Counted from the first letter of the stretch, positions 1 through 7,340 are shown. The stretch: 20,000 nt of DNA from Symbiodinium natans (GCA_905221605.1 CAJNDS010002589.1:230001-250000); one strand, 5' to 3'. Notes: generated by a model from the letters alone, not told the origin. Numbers and translations are program-made.

Positions 1-81
1 GTATCTTGTACATTCAGCGCTAGCGCAGGCGCTGCTGCCGGGGGATCTTGGCCAGCGTTCAAGAAATCTTAGGCATTTTTC

Positions 82-175
82 CCCCAAGGATCCATGCACC
101 TGTATAGTATTTACTTGGGGCCTTAAAAGGGGTTCCCATGTAGTTGCTTTAGGGCCCAAGTATCTACTATACAGG
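82..175. repeat. Foldback element, copy 1 (right end lost in telomere array)
   Basis: The ends at 99-122 and about 152-175 are near-complementary (CCTGTATAGTA opposite TACTATACAGG, then ACTTGGGGCC opposite GGGCCCAAGT). The sequence aligns with 241-354 over most of its length at roughly two thirds identity (my hand alignment), sharing TCCATG, TACTTGGG, CCTTAAA and AAGTAT blocks in the same order. The copy runs directly into TTTAGGG repeats at 175, so its outer right end is missing. It looks like a non-coding MITE-type element; no target duplication is visible. Confidence 0.55.
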
Positions 176-226
176 GGTTTAGGGTTTAGGGTTTAGGGTT
201 TAGGGTTTAGGGTTTAGGGTTTAGGG
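175..226 (+). repeat. Interstitial telomere array, TTTAGGG x7, perfect
   Basis: GGG followed by seven exact TTTAGGG units. It abuts the foldback element on the left and unique sequence on the right. Confidence 0.97.
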
Positions 227-240
227 CACATTGCGGCAAG

Positions 241-354
241 TACCCTAAGGGTCCATGTACCTAATTATGGAATACTTGGGCCTTAAAGTACTTCCTATAT
301 AAGGACTTTTGGGTCTAAGTATATAATAATAAGGTACATGGACCCTTAGGGGTA
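241..354. repeat. Foldback element, copy 2 (nearly complete)
   Basis: A 114-bp inverted repeat: the left arm TACCCTAAGGGTCCATGTAC matches the complement of the right arm ending AAGGGGTA-like at 354 with one extra C, and similarity continues inward past TACTTGGG. The last part, TACATGGACCCTT, is repeated once more at 353-365, so the right edge carries a short tandem duplication. No open frame. It is related to 82-175. Both look like non-autonomous DNA transposon derivatives; the superfamily cannot be assigned because no target duplication is clear. Confidence 0.6.
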
Positions 355-435
355 CATGGACCCTTTGGGTTTTTCATGCATATTGATATGTCCGCCTGCT
401 CATATGGGGACTCCTCTTTGGGATGCTGGGAATAA

Positions 436-473
436 GGGTTTAGGGTTTAGGGTTTAGGGTTTAGGGTTTAGGG
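436..473 (+). repeat. Interstitial telomere array, TTTAGGG x5, perfect
   Basis: Five exact units after GGG. A decayed patch of the same repeat follows at 552-609 (TTGAGGA, TTCAGGG forms). The 474-551 gap contains a short open stretch but nothing recognisable. Confidence 0.95.
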
Positions 474-609
474 TTAACTTCTTATCTGCCCAGCTCTTGA
501 AGACCAGAGTTCCACACCATCTACGCCACCATCCCGTAAAAAGACTACTGAGGTTTAGGGTTGAGGATTTAACCAGGGGTTAGGGTTGAATTCGGTTTAG
601 GGTTCAGGG

Positions 610-678
610 TTTATCGCTCAATTCGCTAGCCCGCCCAACGATGTGTTTGCGACTTCTGTGCCATTTGAGCCAGCTAAG
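610..678 (+). CDS. Exon candidate with GTATGT donor
   Basis: A 23-codon frame (610-678) reads FIAQFASPPNDVFATS and on to PFEPAK with coding-like codons, and ends exactly at a good 5' splice site, AAG followed by GTATGTCC at 679. The upstream limit is a TAG in the decayed telomere patch at 598-600; no clear acceptor is visible. Not recognised. A second possible exon end, CAGAAG followed by GTAGG, lies near 750. Inference only: the open frame is short enough to arise by chance. Confidence 0.3.
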
Positions 679-779
679 GTATGTCCTGCGTGGGCCCTAC
701 ATCAGTTATAGCTTACTTCGTTGCCGAAAGTGCTTGCCATGTGGTGGGCAGAAGGTAGGATGCAGTTTTTTGCGGGGCT

Positions 780-845
780 GGGTTTAGGCTTTCGGGTTTG
801 GGTTCAGGGTTCACAGTTTAGGGTTTAGGGTTCAGGGTTTAGGGT
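780..845 (+). repeat. Decayed TTTAGGG/TTCAGGG array
   Basis: Mixed TTTAGGG, TTCAGGG and TTCGGG units without a long perfect run. It ends against the acceptor-bearing island at 875. Confidence 0.85.
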
Positions 846-874
846 GCTCCGGCGGGGGTATCCTTGATTTCCAG

Positions 875-932
875 GCTGGGTTGCCTTGAGTTGCTTCAGC
901 TTGGAACCTACAGCCTTGACAATTTCGGGTAG
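875..932 (+). CDS. Exon candidate after polypyrimidine-AG acceptor
   Basis: TATCCTTGATTTCCAG precedes the island, a good 3' splice acceptor with AG at 873-874 followed by G. The frame starting at 876 gives LGCLELLQLGTYSLDNFG, then TAG at 930-932. The product is unknown. The acceptor and the frame support each other, but 18 codons is weak evidence alone. If real, it would be a terminal exon or an exon with a donor before the stop. Confidence 0.3.
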
Positions 933-983
933 AGGGCCTTTAGGGTCTCAGAGTTTGAGGTGCCCTAAGTGACCAAAATTGGC

Positions 984-1031
984 TTTAGGGTTTAGGGTTT
1001 AGGGTTTAGGGTTTAGGGTTTAGGGTTTAGG
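984..1031 (+). repeat. Interstitial telomere array, TTTAGGG x6
   Basis: Six exact units plus TTTAGG. Just upstream, 973-983 holds the palindromic CCAAAATTGG. Confidence 0.96.
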
Positions 1032-1234
1032 CACCAACAACCTCCCCAGACCAATGGTTCTGTGTACTTTGAGGGGGGCCAGGGAGGTAGTCCCATGCCT
1101 GAAATGCCCGTGACACTCCATACAGCACAAACCCTACACCCTAAAAACTGTAACCCTTCAAGTAGTGAGTGAGAACCTACAGCCCTTAGGAATCTTGGCA
1201 GTTGCTTTTTGTTAAAACACCTGCTGTCTATATG

Positions 1235-1395
1235 AAGCCATTGGTTTTCGTCTACACCTGGATGATGTAGACATTATCATATACTCTTCCCAAATGTGGG
1301 GCCCTGTCCCCTTCTTCGTTTCACCTGTGCAAGTCCTAACCAGCCTGTGGAAACCCTCACTAAACTTTAAGTTTCCATTAAAACCTGAAGCCTTG
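1235..1395 (+). mobile_element. Reverse-transcriptase remnant, Ty3/gypsy-like, frame-shifted
   Basis: At 1247-1255 one frame reads F-V-Y. Two bases later another frame continues L-D-D-V-D-I-I-I-Y-S-S (1258-1290), so the YxDD catalytic box of a retroelement reverse transcriptase is present but split by a 2-nt insertion. About 30 codons on, a frame reads VLTSLWKPSLNFKFPLKP (1332-1385), which fits the helix and the leucine/lysine-proline segment that follow the YxDD box in gypsy-type polymerases. The preceding HLCK is in yet another frame. At least two frame changes make it non-functional. No LTRs, gag, integrase or RNase H are seen. The fragment stops at CCCTAAA repeats at 1400. Family assignment is from motif order, not a search. 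Confidence 0.5.
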
Positions 1396-1399
1396 CAAC

Positions 1400-1442
1400 C
1401 CCAAACCCTAAACCCTAAACCCTGAACCCTGAACCCTAAACC
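1400..1442 (-). repeat. Short CCCTAAA/CCCTGAA array
   Basis: About six units, changing from CCCTAAA to CCCTGAA and back. It directly truncates the reverse-transcriptase remnant. Confidence 0.92.
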
Positions 1443-1479
1443 TACATGAAGCTAGGACCCAGAGTAGGCCCGTATTACT

Positions 1480-1562
1480 TTTTTCGGGTTTAGGTTCCGT
1501 CAGAAGCCCCTTTAAACCAAACAGGCTAGCTTTTTTGTTCCTAGGTTACTCTTGGGTCAGCC
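1480..1562. repeat. Dispersed repeat, copy 1 of a pair
   Basis: Shares with 10692-10769 the ordered blocks GTTCCG, AGAAGCCCCTT, TTCCT, GG and TACTCTTG followed by a GGGTC-CAG segment. A 44-bp core aligns without gaps at 30 of 44 positions by hand. No open frame or terminal repeats identified; nature unknown. Confidence 0.45.
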
Positions 1563-1570
1563 GAAAAACT

Positions 1571-1753
1571 CTAAACCCCAAACCTCAAATCCTAATTAAA
1601 GCCTAAACCCTAAACCTTATAAACCCTAAATCCCAAATAATACTAATTAAACCCTAAACCCTAAACCCTAAACCCTAGACCCTAGACGCGAGACCCTAAA
1701 CCCTAGACCCTAAACCCTAAACCCTAAACCCTAAACCCTAAACCCTAAACCCT
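1571..1753 (-). repeat. CCCTAAA array, left half decayed, right half intact
   Basis: 1571-1648 contains altered units (CTCAAAT, CCTAATTAA). 1649-1753 is mostly exact CCCTAAA with several CCCTAGA units. The gradient suggests growth or repair from the right side. Confidence 0.93.
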
Positions 1754-1852
1754 GTCTGGGAGACTTCCTTGGCTCACAGCACGGCATTCCGTGCCTTCCG
1801 AGCCCCTCCCCGAACGCGTCACCTGAGGAGAACGCCGTTACTTGGCGCCTTC

Positions 1853-2000
1853 GGGGGGGGGGGGGGGTTTAGGGTTTAGGGTTGAGGATTTAGGGTTTAG
1901 GGTTTAGGGTTTAGGGTTTAGGGTTTAGGGTTTAGGGTTTAGGGTTTAGGGTTTAGGGTTTAGGGTTTAGGGGTAGGAGGTTTAGGGTTAGGAGGTTTAG
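1853..2000 (+). repeat. G15 tract followed by TTTAGGG array
   Basis: Fifteen G at 1853-1867 lead straight into TTTAGGG units, about 13 exact from 1889 on. The array ends in altered GTTAGGAGG units at 1975-2000. The island 1754-1852 on the left is GC-rich with no recognised content. Confidence 0.95.
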
Positions 2001-2004
2001 TGTA

Positions 2005-2136
2005 GACCTTCATGATGACTTCCAGGAGGTGGTTTTTTTTGGGGAGACCTTCCTGGTGAATCCGCAGAAAGTACTACATGTACGAGTAAACAGTTATGAT
2101 CAACAAGAAAGACAGTATCAGGAGTATCACTCATGA
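2005..2136 (+). CDS. Exon-like open frame, 43 codons, unknown
   Basis: This is one of the clearest coding-like islands. The frame from 2005 begins DLHDDFQEVVFFGETF, continues with NPQKVLHVRV and ends QERQYQEYHS before TGA at 2134-2136. Composition is balanced and hydrophilic at the C-terminal side, unlike translated telomere repeat. It contains a run of eight T at 2033-2040. It starts where the preceding array ends and stops 30 bp before the next one. No family recognised. It could be the last exon of a gene or a relic. Confidence 0.4.
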   Translation, partial: DLHDDFQEVVFFGETFLVNPQKVLHVRVNSYDQQERQYQEYHS

Positions 2137-2168
2137 AGCATTCCGTCCTGCAGGCCAGAAGCCTTTAT

Positions 2169-2297
2169 CCCTAAACCCTAAACCCTAAACCCTAAACCCT
2201 AAACCCTAAACCCTAAACCCTAAACCCTAAACCCTAAACCCTAAACCCTAAACCCTAAACCCTAAACCCTAAACCCTAAACCCTAAACCCTAAACCC
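2169..2297 (-). repeat. Longest perfect CCCTAAA array (18 units)
   Basis: Eighteen exact CCCTAAA units plus CCC without a single substitution. This homogeneity next to decayed arrays implies recent addition or expansion. Confidence 0.98.
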
Positions 2298-2458
2298 TTC
2301 CTCCTCCAAAGTTGTCCGGCTTTCTTTGGCTGAAGCCAAAGCCCCTAAGGCCTGAGACCAAAAACATTCCGCGGATTCCAGCCAACTTCTCCCGCAGCAT
2401 TTTTTTGTTCCCAGGGTTTCAGGGCTTAGGCTTTTGGGTTTCGGGTTTAGGGTTTAAA

Positions 2459-2578
2459 GTGAAAGCAAAGGCAGTCCCTTCAGCGATGGTCCAAGTGACG
2501 TTGAAAACGCCACTCGGCTGCAGCCTCTACCGTTGTTGCGCTTTCGCCCCAAGCAACCCGATGAACCCTAACAAACCC
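2459..2578 (+). CDS. Exon-like island, unknown
   Basis: The frame reads KAKAVPSAMVQVTLKTPLG, then CSLYRCCAFAPSNPMNPNKP. The upstream part of the same open frame, from 2312, partly comes from TTTAGGG-like DNA and is probably not coding. No splice site stands out. Not recognised. Confidence 0.25.
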
Positions 2579-2647
2579 TGGAACGCTAAACTCAAACCTC
2601 GTAAACCCTGAACTCCTGTAAGTCAAGCCTAAGACTCTGCAGGTTTC

Positions 2648-2869
2648 TAGGGTTTAGGGTTTAGGGTTTAGGGTTTCCGAGCCCTCAACCCTGTAGAGCC
2701 CCAAGCACTGTGGAACCTACCACCAACCCTTAATTTCTTCAAAGCCTCAACCCGGAGACCCACAGACCCCTGAATAACCCAAGAACAAACCCTAAACCCT
2801 AAACCCTAAACCCTGAACCCTGAACCCTAAACCCTGAACCCTAAACCCTAAACCCTAAACCCTGAACCC
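2648..2869. repeat. TTTAGGG array (2648-2676) and CCCTAAA/CCCTGAA array (2787-2869)
   Basis: Two arrays of opposite direction separated by about 110 bp without recognised content. The right one mixes CCCTAAA and CCCTGAA units. Confidence 0.9.
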
Positions 2870-3049
2870 AGGCCTCAACCTCCAACCTTAGATCTTCAAA
2901 CCCCTCAATTGCAAGCCATCGTCCCCTTTTAGGAATTACCATTCGTACTGTTTCTCTTTATGCAAAGCCCACGGGAACATCACAGGTGTTGGCGTCTGCT
3001 ACGGTTCTAAGGGGGGGTGTGGTAAGGACATCGGGTACCGGCTCTATAT

Positions 3050-3136
3050 AAACCCTAAACCCTAGACCCTAAACCCTAAACCCTAAACCCTAATCCCTAA
3101 ACCCTAAACCCTAAACCCTAAACCCTAAGCCCCAAA
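3050..3136 (-). repeat. CCCTAAA array
   Basis: About 12 units with single CCCTAGA and CCCTAAT variants. The 2870-3049 stretch before it is unique sequence with no recognised feature apart from a run of seven G at 3011-3017. Confidence 0.95.
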
Positions 3137-3204
3137 CTCTTAAAGTAGCACTTCGGGATCCTAATGTGACGCACGGGTTGGACTCGAGCCCGTGGCAGGG
3201 CGAG

Positions 3205-3365
3205 TTCAGGGTTTAGGGCTTGTAAGGCTTTGGGCTTAGGGCTTAGGCTTTAGGGTTTAGGGTTTAGGGTTTAGGGTTTAGGGTTTTAAGGGTTTTAGGG
3301 TTTAGGGTTTAGGGTTTAGGGTCTATAGGGTTCAGGGTTCAGGGTTCAGGGTTCAGGGTTCAGGG
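3205..3365 (+). repeat. TTTAGGG array ending in five TTCAGGG units
   Basis: TTTAGGG units to 3330, then exactly five TTCAGGG units (3331-3365). The switch of unit type is abrupt. Confidence 0.94.
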
Positions 3366-3453
3366 TACCCGAGAAGGTACCACCATTCAGCGACTTAGGG
3401 GATCCATCTGGCCGGCGCCGGTGGTACTGAAAACCTCGTGGCGTTGGGCCCAG

Positions 3454-3503
3454 CCCTAAACCCTGAACCCTAAACCCTAAACCCTAAACCCTAAACCCTA
3501 AAC
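3454..3503 (-). repeat. CCCTAAA array ending in CGTGAACC
   Basis: Seven units, then the junction TAAACGTGAACCGGGG. The same junction closes the array at 3704-3780. Confidence 0.95.
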
Positions 3504-3582
3504 GTGAACCGGGGTGGCCGTGCTGAGTGCAACCGGCAACAAATCCAAAATGCTACAACAATGCAAAATGCCAGTCACCGCA

Positions 3583-3780
3583 GTTTAGGGTTTAACGGTC
3601 TATACAGGGTTCAAAGGTCTAGGGTCTAGGGATTAGGGTTTAGGGTTTAGGGTTCAGGGTTTAGGGCTTCGGGTTTAGGTGGGGTTTGGTGTTGGGGTTT
3701 TGGCCTAAACCCTAAACCCTAAACCCTAAACCCTAAACCCTAAACCCTAAACCCTAAACCCTAAACCCTAAACCCTAAAC
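3583..3780. repeat. Converging TTTAGGG and CCCTAAA arrays
   Basis: A decayed TTTAGGG array (3583-3700) meets a perfect CCCTAAA array of about 11 units (3704-3780) head to head, with TTTTGGC at the join. It ends in ACGTGAACCTGGGG, as at 3503. Confidence 0.93.
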
Positions 3781-3847
3781 GTGAACCTGGGGGAGATTGG
3801 GGTATTAGGATGATGTCAGGGGCTGAGGGTTTGAGGGGCTAAGGCAG

Positions 3848-3922
3848 GTGTCTAAGGCGGTGTTGCACCAGAAGTTGTCCTGGCTCTTACAGGGCCTTCG
3901 GGCTCAGTCACTCCCTGTAGCC
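3848..3922 (+). CDS. Exon candidate before CCCTAAA array
   Basis: After GCTAAGGCAG, a possible acceptor, the frame reads VSKAVLHQKLSWLLQGLRAQ and then SLPVA before running into CCCTAAA at 3921. Codons are coding-like and the leucine spacing suggests an amphipathic helix. The acceptor lacks a strong pyrimidine tract. Unknown product. Confidence 0.3.
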
Positions 3923-4126
3923 CTAAACCCTAAACCCTAAACCCTAAACCCTAAACCCTAAACCCTAGACCCTAAACCCTAAATATTGGACCCCAAGCCC
4001 TAAACCCCAGCCCATAAAGCCTTAACCCGGCCGAAGCTCCCTAAGCACTGAAGTTCCTCAACCCTAAACCCTAAACCCTAAACCCTGAACCCTAAACCCT
4101 AAACCCTAAACCCTAAACCCTAAACC
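3921..4126 (-). repeat. Two CCCTAAA arrays (3921-3983 and 4061-4126)
   Basis: Near-perfect arrays with one CCCTAGA and one CCCTGAA unit, separated by 77 bp of decayed CCCTAAA-like DNA. After them, 4127-4260 holds a + strand open stretch (LSSQAERRKLPGLGDRVRVG), too weak to call a gene. Confidence 0.93.
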
Positions 4127-4309
4127 GGCTGTCAAGCCAGGCTGAAAGGCGAAAACTTCCAGGCCTGGGGGACCGGGTGAGGGTGGGTGGAGGGTTTTCG
4201 GGATTGAGGTTAGCCCCGAGGTTAGGGGTTAGTGCTTCGGCGTTGTGGGGTCTTGCCGGAACCCTAAACTTAAACCAGCGGCCTTTGACCCTAAACTCTG
4301 AATCCTGAA

Positions 4310-4361
4310 ACCCTAAACCCTAAACCCTAAACCCTAAACCCTAAACCCTAAACCCTAAACC
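4310..4361 (-). repeat. CCCTAAA array, 7 units
   Basis: Exact units, preceded by decayed ones from 4261. Confidence 0.95.
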
Positions 4362-4366
4362 TCACC

Positions 4367-4441
4367 ATGGACCAGGTCGAAGTCAATGCAACAGACAAGG
4401 TCTCCGACCTGAAAAAGAAGGTGGCGGAGGCTGGAGGGCTT
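4367..4441 (+). CDS. Exon-like fragment, ubiquitin-fold-like pattern
   Basis: From ATG at 4367 the frame reads MDQVEVNATDKVSDLKKKVA and then EAGG before becoming repeat-like. The spacing V-x-V-x-A-x-D-x-V-x-x-L-K-x-K-V-x-E resembles the second strand and first helix of a ubiquitin-like beta-grasp domain. That is pattern matching from memory over only 24 residues. It lies between two CCCTAAA arrays, with a TAA upstream in frame. ATG may simply be internal, with a splice acceptor at CCAG (4371-4374). Confidence 0.28.
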
Positions 4442-4472
4442 TTGGGTTTTCAGAGTTTCAGGGTTTTCTCAC

Positions 4473-4556
4473 CCCAAACCCTAAACCCTAAACCCTCAAC
4501 CCTAAACCCTAAACCCTAAACCCTAAACCCTAAACCCTAAACCTTATAAACCCTAA
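4473..4556 (-). repeat. CCCTAAA array
   Basis: About ten units including CCCTCAA and CCTTATAA variants. Confidence 0.94.
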
Positions 4557-4663
4557 GTATAGGGTTGAGGGTGAGCTTCGGGTCTTCTCGAGTTTTAAGC
4601 TTTAGGAAGTTTCTCGAACCGTAAACCCTCGGCCCTTCAGCCCAAAGCCCTCTACTTTTGTTG

Positions 4664-4770
4664 CCCTAAACCCTAAACCCCGAAACCCCAAACCCAAAAC
4701 CCGAAACCCTAAACCCAAAATGTTTGGGGTTTCGGGGGTTTGGGGGTTTCGGGTTTAAAGGTTTCGGGTC
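4664..4770. repeat. Tail-to-tail inverted telomere-variant repeat
   Basis: Left half carries CCCTAAA, CCCGAAA and CCCAAAA units (4664-4718); right half carries TTTGGGG and TTTCGGG units (4722-4770). The centre is CCCAAAATGTTTGGGG, so the DNA can fold on itself. Both arms share the rare CCCGAAA/TTTCGGG variant, which argues for an inverted duplication rather than two independent arrays. Confidence 0.75.
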
Positions 4771-4842
4771 TTCCCAGACTGCCGCTGCTAGCTTTTGCCG
4801 AGGTGCGGCCAGAACTGCCCCCTGACTGCCAGATGCCCAGAG

Positions 4843-5097
4843 TTGAGGGTTTAGGGGTAGTTTAGGGTTTAGGGTTTAGGGTTTAGGGGTGTAGGGTTTA
4901 GGGGTTAGGGTTAACAAGGAAGGGGGGGGGGAGACTTCTAAGGAGTCTTCACCTTACACAGGGTACATTTGAGAGCTCCCGAACCGGTATGTTCGCGGTT
5001 ACGCTCTTCAGTTCGACTACGGCTTCAGGCTCAGCTTTTTGGGGGGCTGCAGGGCTTTTAACTTCATATGGTTTAGGGTTTAGGGTTTAGGGTTTAT
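4843..5097 (+). repeat. Two TTTAGGG patches with G10 tract and open island between
   Basis: 4843-4912 is a decayed array, 4922-4931 is ten G, and 5071-5097 is a short array. Between them, about 4986-5070 is open in two + frames (one reading YVRGYALQFDYGFRLSF), so a coding relic is possible but the frame is undecided. Confidence 0.7.
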
Positions 5098-5249
5098 CTA
5101 GCATTGGGCAGTCCAACCTTTGTTCTGTTATGTTATAAGGTAATCTCTTGTCTCTTGATTAAACCGAGGTTCATCCGGTACTTTGTTGTATTGTGCTGAA
5201 TTTGTGAACTGTATTTCATCCTCTTCACTATTGCAATGTAGACTGTATG
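5098..5249. other. AT-richer unique sequence hosting the MITE
   Basis: No telomere units, no persuasive reading frame. This sequence and 5361-5466 were contiguous before the 5250-5360 element inserted, as the shared ACTGTATG shows. Confidence 0.6.
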
Positions 5250-5360
5250 TTGGGATGTTCCCCCTTATACTAACAGTCCTTAATAGGGATCAAAGTACCC
5301 CCCCCCCCCCCCTATTATAATCCCTATGAAGGACTGTTGGTATAAGGGGGAACATCCCAA
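5250..5360. mobile_element. 111-bp MITE with 8-bp target duplication
   Basis: The first 41 bases, starting TTGGGATGTTCCCCC, are complementary to the last 41 with two mismatches; the outermost 21 pairs are perfect. The loop contains a C15 run (5298-5312). The element is flanked by ACTGTATG at 5242-5249 and 5361-5368, an exact 8-bp target-site duplication (9 bp if the shared T is counted). It has no coding capacity, so it must have been moved in trans. Eight-bp duplications are typical of hAT and some other cut-and-paste transposases; the superfamily is not proven. A shortened relative lies at 6442-6501. Confidence 0.9.
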
Positions 5361-5466
5361 ACTGTATGTGTAAAGCATACTCCAGGTTTCACATGTTTGA
5401 CGTGCTTTCGCCTGGAAGCTGGACAGCTGGGTTGTCTGGATCCCATACGGCTTGGGGTACGTGCCT

Positions 5467-5826
5467 CCCCTAAACCTTAAAACCCCCTAAACCCTAAACC
5501 CTAAACCCCAAACCCAAAACCATACACCCCCTTGCAGATTCGTGGATTCGTGGGTAGCAGACTCAGCGGGATTCGTAAGGTGGGCTTTCGAATCCTAAAC
5601 CGGAATTCAGTGTTTGAAGTAAGGCTGAGATTGGGCACTTTAATGGCTCCATCTGGGCATCCCCTTTTTTTGAGTTCGGGGCAGTAAGGGGTAGGGAGGG
5701 AGAGGAGCCCTGGCAATGCTTTTGACTTCCGCAGCTTCTTTCGGTTCACCTTGGTGCTCTACAGCCCCCCTCACACTAACCCTAAACCCTACAAACCCTA
5801 AACCCTAAACCTGAAATAAACCCTCA
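5467..5826 (-). repeat. CCCTAAA patches flanking a 240-bp unique stretch
   Basis: Arrays at 5467-5520 and 5777-5826, both impure. The 5521-5776 stretch carries a minus-strand open frame of 82 codons (5501-5749), but its 3' part is translated repeat and the rest matches no family, so no gene is called. Confidence 0.75.
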
Positions 5827-5939
5827 AGATACGTAAGCACGAAGAAGTGCAAGAAAATGCAGCTTTCAGCTTCGCAAGGATTTGGGGTTTCCGGTTTAGG
5901 AGAGAGCTCGCGTCTGAAACAGCATCGATCTTGAAGCCA

Positions 5940-6278
5940 CAACACCTAAACCCTGAACCCTCCTGAACCCCAATCTCCTAGGCCCTAAACGTTAGGCCGT
6001 TTAAGTTTTGGGCATGCTGTTGCTAGACAACCGAGCGCAGACCCCCGAAATCTTAAAACCCGTCAATCCCACCCAGGCCGTCAGCCAAAGATCAAGAAGT
6101 TGTTGGACTTGGCCCTAAGCCCTCGACCCTAAACTGCCCTGAACCCTAAACCCGACACTATCCTAAACCCTACACCCTAAACACTAAGCCCTAAACCCTC
6201 AACCCTCAACCCTAAACCCTAAACCCTAAACCCTAAACCCTAAACCCTAAACCCTAAACCCTAAACCCTAAACCCTAA
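5940..6278 (-). repeat. Decayed then perfect CCCTAAA array
   Basis: Scattered altered units from 5940 to 6205; 6210-6278 is about nine exact units. Same decay gradient as 1571-1753. The 5827-5939 and 6000-6110 gaps show no recognised feature. Confidence 0.85.
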
Positions 6279-6384
6279 CTACAAGGCTTAGGATATTCGC
6301 CCCCGCGCATGGGAGCGTTCGAGCTGCGCGGGGCTTGATGAGCCCCGGCTGCCAACAGCCCCTCCGCCCCTCCGTCCCCCCAAA

Positions 6385-6441
6385 AGGGTTTAGGGTTTAG
6401 GGTTTAGGGTTTAGGGTCCCAAAAGGGTTTAGGGTTTAGGG
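6385..6441 (+). repeat. TTTAGGG array with internal CCCAAAA duplication
   Basis: CCCAAAAGGGTTTAGGG occurs twice (6379 and 6418), so part of the array was tandemly duplicated. The MITE at 6442 sits at its right end. Confidence 0.92.
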
Positions 6442-6501
6442 TTGGGATGTTCCCCCTCATACTAACCGTCCTTAATCGGGATTATAGGGGGAACATCCCA
6501 A
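6442..6501. mobile_element. 60-bp internally deleted MITE copy
   Basis: The first 41 bases match the left arm of 5250-5360 with three substitutions, and the last 15 or so match its right end (GGGGGAACATCCCAA). The loop, including the C run, and most of the right arm are missing. It is flanked by GTTTAGGG on the left and GGTTTGGT on the right: it lies within telomere repeat and no exact target duplication can be claimed. Confidence 0.85.
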
Positions 6502-6690
6502 GGTTTGGTTTCTGGCTTTAGGGCTTACAGGGTTTGGGTCTAGTGATTTAGGCTTCAGGGGTTCAGGGTATAAGGGTTCAGAGGTTCAGGGTTTAGGGTT
6601 TAGACATTTAGGGTTTGGGGGTAGTCAGGTTGAGGGTTTGGGGCCAATAAGGTTTGGGGCAATTCAGGGCTTTTAAGGCTTTACTTGGGA
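6502..6690 (+). repeat. Strongly decayed TTTAGGG-like DNA
   Basis: GGTTTGG, TTCAGGGG and similar units with few exact heptamers. Confidence 0.75.
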
Positions 6691-6845
6691 CTTGCTGACA
6701 TAGAATAGTTTTTTTGGTCGTCGCTCAGGTTTTTTCTCCGGGGATAACCCCTCCAGCCCCCCTACTTGCATTAATTCGGGGCTGTAGGGTTTGGGTATGG
6801 GTTGTGAGTCGTATATGGGTCTATTCATGTGGGTTCTTTTCGGCA

Positions 6846-7340
6846 GCTGGATATGCCTTTTTCCCCGGAACTTATCTTAAAGATCGTCTACACGCAGCCA
6901 CACGTGAACTCAAAGAGTTTTGCAAGCAGCATAAGCTACCTCTCAAGCTCAACAAGCTCTCAAATACGAACTTTTCCTGGAGAGCAACCGCGATGCCAGA
7001 GCTCAGATCTCACGGCTATGACGCATTTGTCGTTCTACGCTGGCTGGTGCATAAGCGCGCTCGGCGCAATGCTCCCTGAAGACTTGTGCGCAGCTCTGTG
7101 GTCGGCGGATCACGTTTGAGTGTCATGAGCAATGCCGGCTGCTATCTAAGCCGAGAGGAAGAGGTTGTTCCGCCTACGCCCGAAACTACACATGTTCCAC
7201 CATGTCTTGAAAGCATCAAAGGCCATCGCGCCTCAATGCACATGTTGACCTGGATGGACGAGGATGCCCTCTGTAAGCTTAGGAAAGTTCATGGGCTCAC
7301 AAGCAAGCGCACAGCAGCAACCCGTTTGTTTATATGATCT
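6846..7340 (+). pseudogene. Broken gene fragment resembling a dinoflagellate multicopy protein
   Basis: After TCTTTTCGGCAG (possible acceptor, AG at 6844-6845 region) one frame gives ELKEFCKQHKLPLKLNKLS and, after NFSW, PELRSHGYDAFVVLRWLVHK, ending in a stop at 7079. A second frame continues with EDLCAALWSADH to a stop at 7119, and a third (to 7337) gives VMSNAGCYLSREEE and later HMLTWMDEDALCKLRKVHG. This order (F-x-x-x-C, K-A/G-Y-D/N-x-x-V-x-L-x-W-L, A-L-W, V-M-x-x-A-G-x-Y-L-x-x-E-E, D-E-D-x-x-x-K) resembles, from memory, a protein type present in many copies in Symbiodinium-like genomes; function unknown. Frame changes near 7075 and 7110 and shortened spacing suggest a pseudogene, though short introns are possible. 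Confidence 0.5.

Noticed and set aside
973-983. CCAAAATTGGC as a minus-strand spliced-leader relic
   Set aside because: One base longer than the leader core and palindromic; no supporting flank.
2312-2458. N-terminal part of the 99-codon open frame
   Set aside because: Mostly telomere-derived translation (GLGFWVSGLGFK); only 2459-2578 is kept as exon-like.
5501-5749. 82-codon minus-strand open frame
   Set aside because: C-terminal end is translated repeat, and the remainder shows no family motif or convincing codon bias.
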